The notes under the pieces are model-generated. The model did not search any database. It was not told the origin of the DNA and saw only the letters and a list, made by a program, of their open reading frames with translations. Positions 1-6,061 of a DNA stretch of 11,250 nucleotides are shown here, piece by piece. This DNA comes from Actinomycetota bacterium (lineage in GTDB: Bacteria > Actinomycetota > Humimicrobiia > Humimicrobiales > Humimicrobiaceae), in contig PWYO01000232.1 of assembly GCA_003567835.1 (NCBI GenBank), positions 1-11,250 of the forward strand. Direction: 5' to 3'. The position numbers were made by a program, and so were the translations under genes. How positions within the stretch are numbered: position 1 is the stretch's first letter; the number at the start of each line of letters is the position of its first letter.

Positions 1-753
1 CTCGATTCCGGCTGCAATTACGTCCTGGGTAGCATCAAATGCAGTACCGGTATCCCACTCTGTATCTCTGCTTACTACCAGCTCTACTGTTCCGTATTCT
101 TCAAGAGCTTCATCAATTCCGATCTGATATTCTTCTACAATGCCCATGCCAGGCAGACCTCTTGCATAAAACAGCCTGGAATCCGGATAGGTCTCGCTAA
201 TAAATTTGCCTGCTTCGTATCCAATTTCCCTGTAGTCACAAGCTACATTAAACACAAAGTCGCCTTCTACCTGATCGAGCAAAATGGTGTTTTCAAATGA
301 AATGGGAATGTTCGCTTCATTGGCTTTATCGATAAACTCCTCAGCTTCTTCAGGGGTGTATACAAATTTACCGATATGGTCTACTTCCCTGGCAATGAGG
401 TCTTCAATGTTTCGAAGAGCCGTTGCAGGATCCCATTCCGCATCCAGAACAACCACTTCAACGCCTTTTTGTTCTGCTGCATACAAGAAGTTTTCAACGC
501 TGTAGCCGTTCCATTCATCCGACATGGCCACAGGAAGATTGCCAAAAACAAGGTCTTCCGGTTCTTCCACCACTGGTTCTTCTACTGGTTCTTCTACCAC
601 TGGTTCTTCAACCACCGGCTCTTCCACGGGTTCTTCTACCACGGGTTCTTCTACCACGGGTTCTTCAACCGGTGCACACCCTGCCAGCGCATAGGTACCC
701 ACCAATGTTAAACACAATATAACAACCGTTGACCATAATGATATTTTTTTCAT
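1..753 (-). CDS. Lipoprotein substrate-binding protein of a sugar-type ABC transporter (partial, C-terminus off left edge)
   Basis: The first 251 codons are present and the frame is still open at the left edge. The ATG at 751-753 follows a clear GGAGGA (761-766). Residues 1-25 form a lipoprotein signal (Lys-Lys, hydrophobic core, lipobox LAGC) with Cys26 as the expected lipidated residue, so the protein should be tethered to the outer face of the membrane. Residues about 28-66 are a tandem Glu-Glu-Pro-Val-Val tether with a 14-residue super-repeat. From about residue 68 the sequence has the alternating strand/helix pattern of type I periplasmic binding proteins (Peripla_BP_4, ribose/galactose type), with stretches such as AEQKGVEVVVLDAEWDP and IGYEAGKFI. 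It probably captures a sugar or related ligand for an ABC importer whose permease and ATPase would lie further left. The ROK regulator gene lies 187 nt upstream on the same strand. A TATAAT at 845-850 (minus) could give it its own promoter, but no good -35 is visible. The ligand cannot be read from the sequence. Confidence 0.88.
   Translation of the reverse strand, partial: MKKISLWSTVVILCLTLVGTYALAGCAPVEEPVVEEPVVEEPVEEPVVEEPVVEEPVEEPVVEEPEDLVFGNLPVAMSDEWNGYSVENFLYAAEQKGVEVVVLDAEWDPATALRNIEDLIAREVDHIGKFVYTPEEAEEFIDKANEANIPISFENTILLDQVEGDFVFNVACDYREIGYEAGKFISETYPDSRLFYARGLPGMGIVEEYQIGIDEALEEYGTVELVVSRDTEWDTGTAFDATQDVIAAGIE
559..674 (-). repeat. In-gene tandem repeat encoding a Glu-Pro-Val tether (14-residue period)
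   Basis: On the minus strand this segment encodes repeated VEEPVVEEPVVEEP units: two full 14-residue units and a partial third ending in Pro-Glu-Asp. The 42-nt DNA units are similar but carry synonymous differences (ccc/cca/ccg for Pro, gtg/gta/gtt for Val), so selection seems to act on the protein. It sits directly after the lipidated cysteine and is best explained as an extended, acidic, polyproline-like spacer lifting the binding domain off the membrane. Confidence 0.85.
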
Positions 754-940
754 TTCTGCTTCCTCCTTATTTGTTTCCATTCATTACTTCTTATAAACTG
801 ATTTTTTCCAATAAAGCCTCCTTTCTTTTATTTCTTTTATCATTATTATATTAACATAAAACATTGCCCGGTTCAGCAGGTGAGAAATTACCTAGCTTAT
901 CTTATACTGGGCAAATACTTCTTTTTTCAAAGAACCTTTT

Positions 941-2179
941 TTAAGCCAAAACCTTTTGGGAAATCTTATAGGGGAACTCCCCCACCAGAAGGGCTTCCAT
1001 AGCCATAAATGAAGCGCCTATCACCCCCGCATCTTCTTCCAGCAAAGACAATTGAATATCGGGAACACCAAAAGGTACAGAATCTTTTACAAGTCTTGTA
1101 ATTGGCTCAACAAATAGCCTGCCCGCCTCAGGCAAGGTGCAGACATCACCCCCAATAATCATTATTTGGGGATTTAAAAGAAAAACAGCATTGGTGATGA
1201 TAACCGCTAACAGCCTGTTGACCTCTTCGATGATGCTATTGGACACATCATCGCCTTGCAGGGCCGCTTTACAAATATCTTCCGGGGTTAGTTTCTCTAA
1301 AGGTATGTCTCTAAGAACAGTCTGTCTGCCTTCCTTTACGGCATTGATTGCCCTTTCTTTCAAGCTGGTCACCGAGGCATGTTTTTCCAAAAAACCTTTG
1401 CTTTGGACTCTGAAACCCAAGTTTTCTTGGCTGACAATACTAAACCCGATCTCCCCTGCTGAGCCGTCTGAGCCTCTCCAAAGATGGTTGTCTGCGATAA
1501 TGCCTCCGCCGATCCCATTGCCGATTTCTATATAAAAGATATCATCAAATTTCTGGCCTTGCCCATAATTTTTTTCCGCAAGGGCAGCAAGATTTACATT
1601 ATTTTCCATATAGACAGGAACACCCATGATATTTTCTATGTATCCGCCTATATCCAGGTTTTTCCAACTGTCGTAGAGGGGGGCGCTGGTAATCCTTCCG
1701 CTTGCCTCATCAATGACTGCCGGAACACCAATGCATATAGCTTTGACCAAATCCTTATATTTTTCTTCCAACAGCCTATTGATGTCTCCATGCAGCTTTT
1801 CCAAGATATTTTCGCTATCCTCAATATTTGCACCCCACATATTCTTAGTGGCCAATCCGCTAAAATTCGAAAGCCTGCACCTTATTCTGTCCCTGCCCAA
1901 ATCGATTCCCACCACAAAACCCTTGTGGTCATTGGTTTTCAGCAGTATAGGCTTTTTCCCCGTTTTTGACTTTGCTTTGCCGGTTTCCACAACATACCCT
2001 TCGCTTGATAACCTTTCTATAACCCTAGACACAGCAGGCGCGCTGATATTTAAATCCCTGGCCACATTGGCCCGGGTTATGGGCCCTTGCTGGCGTATGT
2101 AATGAAAAATAATAGACATATTAATCTTATACTGCAGTTGGGCGCTTGCAGTTTTTGAAAATTTCAGGGTCCTTCGCAT
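941..2179 (-). CDS. ROK-family transcriptional repressor (NagC/XylR type)
   Basis: The 412-residue length is normal for ROK regulators. Residues about 22-65 form a winged helix-turn-helix (GPITRANVARDLNISAPAVSR), followed by a GKKPILL linker. From about residue 88 comes the ROK sugar-kinase-like domain, with a GIDLG phosphate-1 motif (91-95) and GNGIGGGI (220-227). The protein should bind operator DNA and release it on sensing a sugar. Kinase activity is unlikely because the usual catalytic ENDAN segment reads ENNVN (192-196), with Asp replaced by Asn. The usual zinc site after AGEIG (a His, then CxCGxxGC) is absent: the stretch SIVSQENLGFRVQSKGFLE has no cysteine and Phe replaces the His. 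The gene lies upstream of the sugar-binding lipoprotein on the same strand, so it probably controls that transporter and itself. The ATG at 2177-2179 has no clear Shine-Dalgarno. Met21 is an alternative start, but it would cut into the region just before the HTH. Confidence 0.92.
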   Translation of the reverse strand: MRRTLKFSKTASAQLQYKINMSIIFHYIRQQGPITRANVARDLNISAPAVSRVIERLSSEGYVVETGKAKSKTGKKPILLKTNDHKGFVVGIDLGRDRIRCRLSNFSGLATKNMWGANIEDSENILEKLHGDINRLLEEKYKDLVKAICIGVPAVIDEASGRITSAPLYDSWKNLDIGGYIENIMGVPVYMENNVNLAALAEKNYGQGQKFDDIFYIEIGNGIGGGIIADNHLWRGSDGSAGEIGFSIVSQENLGFRVQSKGFLEKHASVTSLKERAINAVKEGRQTVLRDIPLEKLTPEDICKAALQGDDVSNSIIEEVNRLLAVIITNAVFLLNPQIMIIGGDVCTLPEAGRLFVEPITRLVKDSVPFGVPDIQLSLLEEDAGVIGASFMAMEALLVGEFPYKISQKVLA

Positions 2180-2181
2180 AG

Positions 2182-2213
2182 TTTATTACTTACTGTTACT
2201 AAGTGTTAATAAA
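2182..2213. promoter_or_regulatory. Probable operator at the ROK promoter (nested inverted repeats)
   Basis: On the plus strand TTTATTA (2182-2188) is mirrored by TAATAAA (2207-2213). Nested inside is a perfect ACTTA-N7-TAAGT inverted repeat (2188-2192 and 2200-2204). The site covers the -10 edge, the predicted start point and the leader of the ROK gene. AT-rich inverted repeats of this kind are typical ROK-repressor binding sites, so autorepression is a reasonable inference. The exact binding register is unknown. Confidence 0.5.
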
Positions 2214-2239
2214 TTAGCACAGGACTTCATCGATGTCAA
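2211..2239 (-). promoter_or_regulatory. Sigma-A-type promoter of the ROK regulator gene
   Basis: On the minus strand a perfect -35 TTGACA (2234-2239) is followed by exactly 17 nt and a -10 TAATTT (2211-2216), which keeps the three most conserved -10 bases (T1, A2, T6). Transcription should start near 2204, giving a leader of about 25 nt. Confidence 0.65.
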
Positions 2240-2562
2240 CCGGCGGTCTTGCTTGGGCGCGTGCGGTTAAATTTTTCTCCCATCTATGGGAGGCTGCTTT
2301 AAAAAAAGCATCCCCCTAAGCCGAAAGTGGGAATGAAACGGTTAAAGCCATCCATCTTTTTGTTGGTAAGCAAAAAATGGATTGCTTTAAATAACTTCTT
2401 TTTCATAGCATAATAAAAAATATGGTATTTGCTAAAGCTTTGTTTGAGGCTTAAGGCATGGCCCACTTACCCACTGTATTATATTTTTTCACGTCTAGTC
2501 GGCGTGCTGAAAAAATGATGGCGGGTTAATTGAAAACAGGAAGACAATCATGAGGTTGAAAA
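2240..2562. other. Gene-free region between the divergent ROK and methyltransferase genes, with inverted repeats
   Basis: No coding sequence is convincing here. Three compact inverted repeats are visible: CTCCCA-TCTA-TGGGAG (2277-2292), TGCTTT-AAAA-AAAGCA (2295-2310) directly next to it, and TTTTTTCA/TGAAAAAA (2484-2491 with 2508-2515), which contains a competing CACG/CGTG pair. A TATTAT at 2477-2482 is a possible -10 for the methyltransferase gene, but no matching -35 is seen. If that promoter is used, the last hairpin would lie in its leader. I do not recognise a known riboswitch. Confidence 0.5.
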
Positions 2563-3357
2563 ATGAATGACAAATACTGGTCTAAAAGAGGCAAGCTGTC
2601 CTATGATTATAAGGGAGAGAAGTTTTACACCATCACCCCCCTGCCCTTTTATCTGAAAAGGAGAAAGATACTGCTGAGAACAATCGAGAAGGTAATTCGC
2701 CAGATTAAAAGGCGGAAACCGAACCTGAAAGTTTGTGACTTTGGCAGCGGAGACGGATTTTATTGTTGTTGGATGAGCAAAAAGCTGCCTGAATCAGAAA
2801 TAACCGGTTTCGATATTTCTCCCTCAATGACCAAGGAAGCAATCGAGCGGGTGAACAGGGAAAATCTAAACAATATTGCTGTTTATTGCGGAGACTTTAA
2901 TAATAAGAACAGAAACTATGACCTGGTATTGAGCCTGGCAGTTTTACAGCATTTTATAAAACCAGAAGAGATTGCCAAAAAGACAAAACAGCTGCATGAC
3001 CACCTGGAAGATGAAGGGATGGTTGTTTTGTTTGAAGCCACCTCTAAAAAAGCAGACTCCAGTAAAAAACTATTAAGAAGAACCGAAGCATTTTATACCA
3101 ATATATTTGAAGATGCAGGTTTTCGGCTCATCGAAAAACAATTTATATCTTTTCCTTTTTTTAACTTGTACCAAAGAAAATTCCTCAACCGTTTCCTGAA
3201 CATATTTAAAGGTGATGAGGTCCAGAAGTGTGTTTCCATGAATAAAAACTTTTTTATGAATACCTTAAACCGTTTTATGTTGGACATAGGTATTGTCTTG
3301 GACAAATTTTTTAGGCCCAAGCAAGGCAACACCATTTTTGTATTTAAAAAAAATTAA
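2563..3357 (+). CDS. Class I SAM-dependent methyltransferase
   Basis: This 264-residue soluble protein has the Rossmann methyltransferase motifs in order. Motif I is VCDFGSGDGF (residues 57-66), which binds the methionine part of S-adenosylmethionine. Motif II is GFDISPSM (82-89), where Asp84 should bind the ribose hydroxyls. GDF follows at 110-112, and YDLVLSLAVLQHF (119-131) is the strand-4/motif IV region. The C-terminal third is basic and aromatic and may be the substrate cap. The substrate cannot be told: it resembles small-molecule or lipid methyltransferases (Methyltransf_11/25) more than rRNA enzymes. GAGG lies 8 nt before the ATG. The gene stands alone, divergent from the ROK gene and convergent with the oapA strand. 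Its DNA looks more A+T-rich than the flanking genes by eye, which could mean separate acquisition. Confidence 0.85.
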   Translation: MNDKYWSKRGKLSYDYKGEKFYTITPLPFYLKRRKILLRTIEKVIRQIKRRKPNLKVCDFGSGDGFYCCWMSKKLPESEITGFDISPSMTKEAIERVNRENLNNIAVYCGDFNNKNRNYDLVLSLAVLQHFIKPEEIAKKTKQLHDHLEDEGMVVLFEATSKKADSSKKLLRRTEAFYTNIFEDAGFRLIEKQFISFPFFNLYQRKFLNRFLNIFKGDEVQKCVSMNKNFFMNTLNRFMLDIGIVLDKFFRPKQGNTIFVFKKN

Positions 3358-3366
3358 TCTTTTTTG

Positions 3367-3597
3367 CTATTCATTGCTTTTTGCTTTGGATATGAGCCAA
3401 TTGCATGGAACGGCTGTACTTGATATTACCGATACCCCATAACCCAAGGCTTTTTTGTTTTGCTGGCCGGGCCTTATCCAATCAATTAGCTTCTGTGATT
3501 TCACAGGTCTCTTTTCCATCAGGTGATCGATTTTCTCATGTTCATGATAATTGAAGCCACAATCTCTTTTGACAGGATCAAACCTGGACCTGGGCAC
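3367..3597 (-). CDS. Unrecognised small protein or gene remnant downstream of oapA
   Basis: A 76-residue frame opens with GTG at 3595-3597 and has an in-frame stop 6 nt upstream of it, so it cannot be extended. The product is soluble and basic, with a His/Glu-rich patch (NYHEHEKIDHLMEKR) and a C-terminal half ending in AVPCNWLISKAKSNE. I recognise no family. There is no convincing Shine-Dalgarno. The start is one nucleotide after the stop of the preceding small frame (3599-3721). The pair may be translationally coupled, or may be the frameshifted remains of one gene. Composition looks protein-like, but the evidence that it is expressed is weak. Confidence 0.3.
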   Translation of the reverse strand: MPRSRFDPVKRDCGFNYHEHEKIDHLMEKRPVKSQKLIDWIRPGQQNKKALGYGVSVISSTAVPCNWLISKAKSNE

Positions 3598-3598
3598 C

Positions 3599-3721
3599 CT
3601 ATTCTATTGCAGTCTCCAAATCACCAATACCTAGCTCTTTTTCAACCATGCCTGAAATCAAATCGGTGATCCAAAAAAGACATATGCCCGGATATAGGAT
3701 AGGGGCAAAAAGATCAAGCAT
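3599..3721 (-). CDS. Possible 40-residue small protein immediately after oapA
   Basis: An ATG at 3719-3721, 9 nt after the oapA stop, opens a 40-codon frame ending in TAG at 3599-3601. The first 25 residues are hydrophobic (MLDLFAPILYPGICLFWITD), suggesting one membrane segment. The tail is acidic. No Shine-Dalgarno is visible, so translation would depend on coupling to oapA. It could equally be a chance frame or the start of a gene broken by a frameshift into the next frame. No family is recognised. Confidence 0.22.
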   Translation of the reverse strand: MLDLFAPILYPGICLFWITDLISGMVEKELGIGDLETAIE

Positions 3722-3730
3722 GGGTGCCGG

Positions 3731-4297
3731 TCATTGTGTATTTTTTCTTCTTAGCGCCCTATTGAAAAGATAGACTGCAAATCCGGATTTCAGTACAATA
3801 AAATGGCTGTTCCTTATGGCAATATTTTTGCCTAGCGCTTTGCCCCCCACAGTCAAAGCTGCTATAAGGCCTGTAATCACCACACTGAGCAGCGTATTGC
3901 CAACATTAGGATTGTCGACCAAAATCCGGAAAACAATAGCCGCACCGATGGCCCCGCTTACAATGCCGGTGATATCCCCAATCACATCATTGCAAAAATT
4001 GGCTACCCTGTCTGCATTTTTGACCAATTCTACGGCTTCTCTGGCTCCTTTGCGTTTTTTAGCAGACATGGCATTTAAAGGGGTTTCCGAAGCAGCTGTC
4101 ACAGCCACACCCACAGCATCAAAAAAAACGCCAACAAACACAATAATAATCAGTATAATGGATGCGGTAATAAAGCCTACATTTACAATGATTGTCTCAG
4201 ATATAAAACTGAGCACCAGCGCCAGCAGAAAGGTCCATACGGTGATAATGATGATCCAGTTCCTTATTTTAGCACTGGATTTTTTTCCTTTTGCCAA
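3731..4297 (-). CDS. oapA: OapA, OLE RNA-associated membrane protein (DUF21/CorB-like)
   Basis: This 188-residue basic membrane protein has two N-terminal membrane segments (about residues 13-33 and 36-59). A conserved-looking charged loop follows (TAASETPLNAMSAKKRKGAR, then ELVKNADRVANFCNDVIGD), and two more membrane segments (about 107-127 and 135-151) precede a basic C-terminus (RALRRKNTQ). The SETPL...KKRKGAR...LVKNADR pattern recalls the DUF21/CNNM/CorB transmembrane domain without CBS domains. The best start is the TTG at 4295-4297, because GGAGG (4306-4310) lies 8 nt upstream; a TTG five codons earlier overlaps that site. The gene directly follows a roughly 600-nt structured RNA on the same strand. 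This is the known OLE-OapA arrangement, in which OapA binds OLE RNA and holds it at the membrane. In other Firmicutes the complex is linked to tolerance of cold, short-chain alcohols and Mg2+ stress. The identification rests on the protein type together with its position. Confidence 0.88.
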   Translation of the reverse strand: MAKGKKSSAKIRNWIIIITVWTFLLALVLSFISETIIVNVGFITASIILIIIVFVGVFFDAVGVAVTAASETPLNAMSAKKRKGAREAVELVKNADRVANFCNDVIGDITGIVSGAIGAAIVFRILVDNPNVGNTLLSVVITGLIAALTVGGKALGKNIAIRNSHFIVLKSGFAVYLFNRALRRKNTQ

Positions 4298-4313
4298 CTG
4301 TAATTCCTCCAAA

Positions 4314-4915
4314 AAAAGATGGTGATACAGCGAGTAAACTTTGCGGTTTAGGTCCAGTAGGATTTCCCAAATGGCTACTTATGCGTTACCACATAAGCGG
4401 TTTCCCTTTAAATCCATTTCTATAGTGTCGCCATACTATAGGACTGGATTGCCACTAAAACCACACTGTAATCCCCGCCATATCTCTCCGTATGAGAACA
4501 GTCTAGGAGCTTTCCTCGACAGCCTCTCCGACCACTAGCCTCTTTAGCAAGATGGGTTTTAGCCGCGATAAAACTACTGAGCTCTGAAAGTTCTATCTGT
4601 TAAAAGCGGCCTCCCCCCAAGTCACGCAAGGCAGGCTACACTGCAATGCGTATTAAACAATTGCAGGTTAACTTTAGGCATACCGGCTTCCTTATACACC
4701 TAAAGACTCCACGGAAAATGGGTCTACGCCCACATGCCATTGTGGATCGCCCATCTCCCTTAACCCCCAGGACCAGCCCCCAACTGGGCGTTAGCAGCCA
4801 GACCCAGGGACTTCATCTGTACGCCCTTAACGGATTTTTAGGCCCGTCTTCATGATTGGAGGTACTGACTAGAATACTGCACCATCTTTTCATTGTTTTC
4901 AAACCAACAGTTTCG
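4314..4915 (-). ncRNA. ole: OLE RNA (ornate, large, extremophilic), about 600 nt
   Basis: This roughly 600-nt minus-strand block lies between a good promoter (4923-4951) and the oapA ribosome binding site. It holds no convincing gene but many inverted repeats. Its ends pair in an 11-bp helix (4880-4890 with 4314-4324), extended by 3 bp past a bulge. Internal helices include 4378-4383/4392-4397, a hairpin 4420-4426/4435-4441 flanked by 4411-4416/4445-4450, 4562-4566/4606-4610, 4641-4646/4661-4666 and 4672-4678/4699-4705. Predicted length from the start point near 4915 is about 602 nt, and OLE RNAs average about 610 nt. OLE is a noncoding RNA of anaerobic and extremophilic Firmicutes that binds OapA and localises to the membrane. 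The call rests on size, dense structure, noncoding character and the adjacent DUF21-like gene. The 5' end is inferred from the promoter; the 3' end is taken at the closing helix and U-tract next to the oapA Shine-Dalgarno. Confidence 0.87.
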
Positions 4916-4922
4916 TGTATTA

Positions 4923-4951
4923 CTTATATCATAATCGACTTTTTTTCACAA
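4923..4951 (-). promoter_or_regulatory. Promoter of the OLE RNA / oapA unit
   Basis: On the minus strand TTGTGA (4946-4951) is separated by 17 nt from TATAAG (4923-4928). The -10 matches the sigma-A consensus at 5 of 6 bases and the -35 at 4 of 6. Predicted initiation near 4915 lies about 25 nt before the 5' strand of the closing helix and gives an RNA of the expected OLE size. Confidence 0.6.
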
Positions 4952-5262
4952 TATTGGAGTTTCCCCGTTAAAAATGGGGGTGTTTGTATGTTCATTCTTA
5001 TCTTGTGCATTTGCTGCACATATGCTGTATGCTTCATTTTAGTGCTCCCTGCAGCTTCTTTTCTCCATGTAAACTGGAATATGTTCTTACACCATTTTTT
5101 CTGCCGAACACATAAACTTGCAGCAATTTTTTTATCCCTTATTTTCTTAAGGGTTTTCCCTTTCTGCGTCTAGCGTAGCAAATAAAAATAATGACATCAA
5201 TTTGCAAAAAATCATGATGGCAATTCCATAAACTTTTCAATTGATATATAATATATGGCGCT
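4952..5262. other. Gene-free region between the OLE promoter and the MBL hydrolase gene
   Basis: No gene can be supported with confidence. A plus-strand frame from ATG 4988 to 5173 would encode a 61-residue, very hydrophobic, Cys/Phe-rich peptide preceded by a G-run (GGGGGTG). It could be a small membrane peptide, but the composition looks like chance T-rich DNA. A short hairpin CCCTTA-N6-TAAGGG (5136-5153) followed by TTTT lies inside it and could be a weak plus-strand terminator. The -10 of the MBL gene is at the right end. Confidence 0.4.
5247..5252 (+). promoter_or_regulatory. -10 element of the MBL hydrolase gene; very short or no leader
   Basis: A perfect TATAAT ends 10 nt before the ATG at 5263. 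Normal initiation about 6-8 nt downstream leaves a leader of 2-5 nt at most, which leaves no room for a Shine-Dalgarno, and none is seen. No good -35 stands at 16-18 nt spacing. Confidence 0.5.
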
Positions 5263-6033
5263 ATGGAAGATTTTCTTTTGACCATACTGGGCTGCGGCAC
5301 TACAGCCATTGACCCCCATAAAGGCTGTCCCGGCTTTCTTATACAATCAGGGGGCAAAAATTTGCTTCTGGAAAGCGGCAGCGGCACGCTATACAGACTG
5401 GTAAAAACAGGCATCCGATTAGATGAAATCGGTACCCTGTGCTACAGCCACCATCATCCTGACCATGTTTCAGATCTTCTCCCTCTCCTGCACTCTCTTA
5501 AATGGGACCCTGGCCTTCAAAAATACCCCAGAGAAATGAATATCCTGGGGCCGCCCAAAGTACTGGACCTTTATCATCAGCTTATGCTCTTTTACCAAGA
5601 TTCCCTGAGCCCAGATGGCAATAGGCTAAACGTGCATCTTTTGAGCACATTGGAAAGGCAGGTTTCGGCCAATAATCTGATAATCGACTGCATAACTGTT
5701 GACCACACCCCGGATAGCACAGGGTATCGGTTTAGCATTCAGGATAAAACCTTTGCTTATAGCGGCGATGCCGGTTTGGATGCAAACCTGATTAAACTGG
5801 CGGAAGGCTGCGATCTTCTTTTATGCGAATGCTCTTTTCCCAATAGAAGAAAAATGCGGGGACATATGTGCCCCAGGGATGTTGGTGCTTTAATCCGGGA
5901 GGCAAACCCCAAAAAAGTGCTGCTTACCCATATTTATCCGCAATGGAACAGTGAAGAGAAAAAAGAGCTGGATAAAATTCTTGAATCAGATAGAGTTTCC
6001 CTGGCCAAAGATTGTATGTCCCTGTCCATTTAA
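5263..6033 (+). CDS. RNase Z-like metallo-beta-lactamase-fold hydrolase
   Basis: This 256-residue cytoplasmic protein has the full set of MBL metal ligands: HHHPDH (residues 63-68, reading as HxHxDH), His148 in VDHTPDSTGYRF, Asp169 in YSGDAG, and His223 in LTHIYP. His201 in RGHMCP is a further candidate active-site residue. The N-terminus LTILGCGT and the HTPDSTGYRF segment are typical of the branch containing RNase Z and related phosphodiesterases. However, the protein is shorter than RNase Z (about 300 residues) and has no clear exosite arm, so a small-molecule or nucleotide phosphodiester hydrolase is more likely than tRNA 3' processing. It probably binds two zinc ions. The ATG is the first in frame and lies just past a TATAAT, with no Shine-Dalgarno. 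It is convergent with the cysteine desulfurase gene, with 28 nt between them and no clear terminator. Confidence 0.88.
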   Translation: MEDFLLTILGCGTTAIDPHKGCPGFLIQSGGKNLLLESGSGTLYRLVKTGIRLDEIGTLCYSHHHPDHVSDLLPLLHSLKWDPGLQKYPREMNILGPPKVLDLYHQLMLFYQDSLSPDGNRLNVHLLSTLERQVSANNLIIDCITVDHTPDSTGYRFSIQDKTFAYSGDAGLDANLIKLAEGCDLLLCECSFPNRRKMRGHMCPRDVGALIREANPKKVLLTHIYPQWNSEEKKELDKILESDRVSLAKDCMSLSI

Positions 6034-6061
6034 AACACAGACTATATGGCAAAACATCTTA

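Noticed and set aside
559..674. Tandem repeat considered as a CRISPR array or noncoding repeat
   Set aside because: The units are in frame, have no spacers, and differ mainly by synonymous changes inside a coding sequence.
284..722. Plus-strand frames with repetitive Trp/Phe/His or Pro/Leu products opposite the lipoprotein gene
   Set aside because: They are antisense shadows of the Glu-Pro-Val repeat; the minus-strand frame has a lipobox, an SD and a recognisable fold.
790..825. Second AAAGGAGG upstream of the lipoprotein gene followed by a very short TTG frame
   Set aside because: The frame is only about five codons long and the real start has its own SD; a leader peptide cannot be argued from this alone.
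1137..2102. Several plus-strand frames across the ROK gene
   Set aside because: They overlap a full-length, motif-complete ROK protein on the other strand and show no family features.
2240..2562. Riboswitch (cyclic-di-GMP, tetrahydrofolate or similar) upstream of the methyltransferase
   Set aside because: The conserved core bases of these classes could not be found; only simple hairpins are visible.
4341..4855. Small plus-strand frames (4341-4538, 4646-4855) within the OLE region
   Set aside because: They lie antisense to the structured RNA, lack ribosome binding sites, and have arbitrary composition.
4314..4915. RNase P RNA, tmRNA, rRNA fragment or group II intron as alternatives for the structured block
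   Set aside because: None of the hallmark sequences of those RNAs was seen, and the DUF21-like neighbour and the size point to OLE RNA.
4988..5173. 61-residue hydrophobic frame upstream of the MBL gene
   Set aside because: Only a G-run precedes the ATG, no promoter is evident, and the Phe/Leu/Cys-rich product is what T-rich DNA gives by chance.
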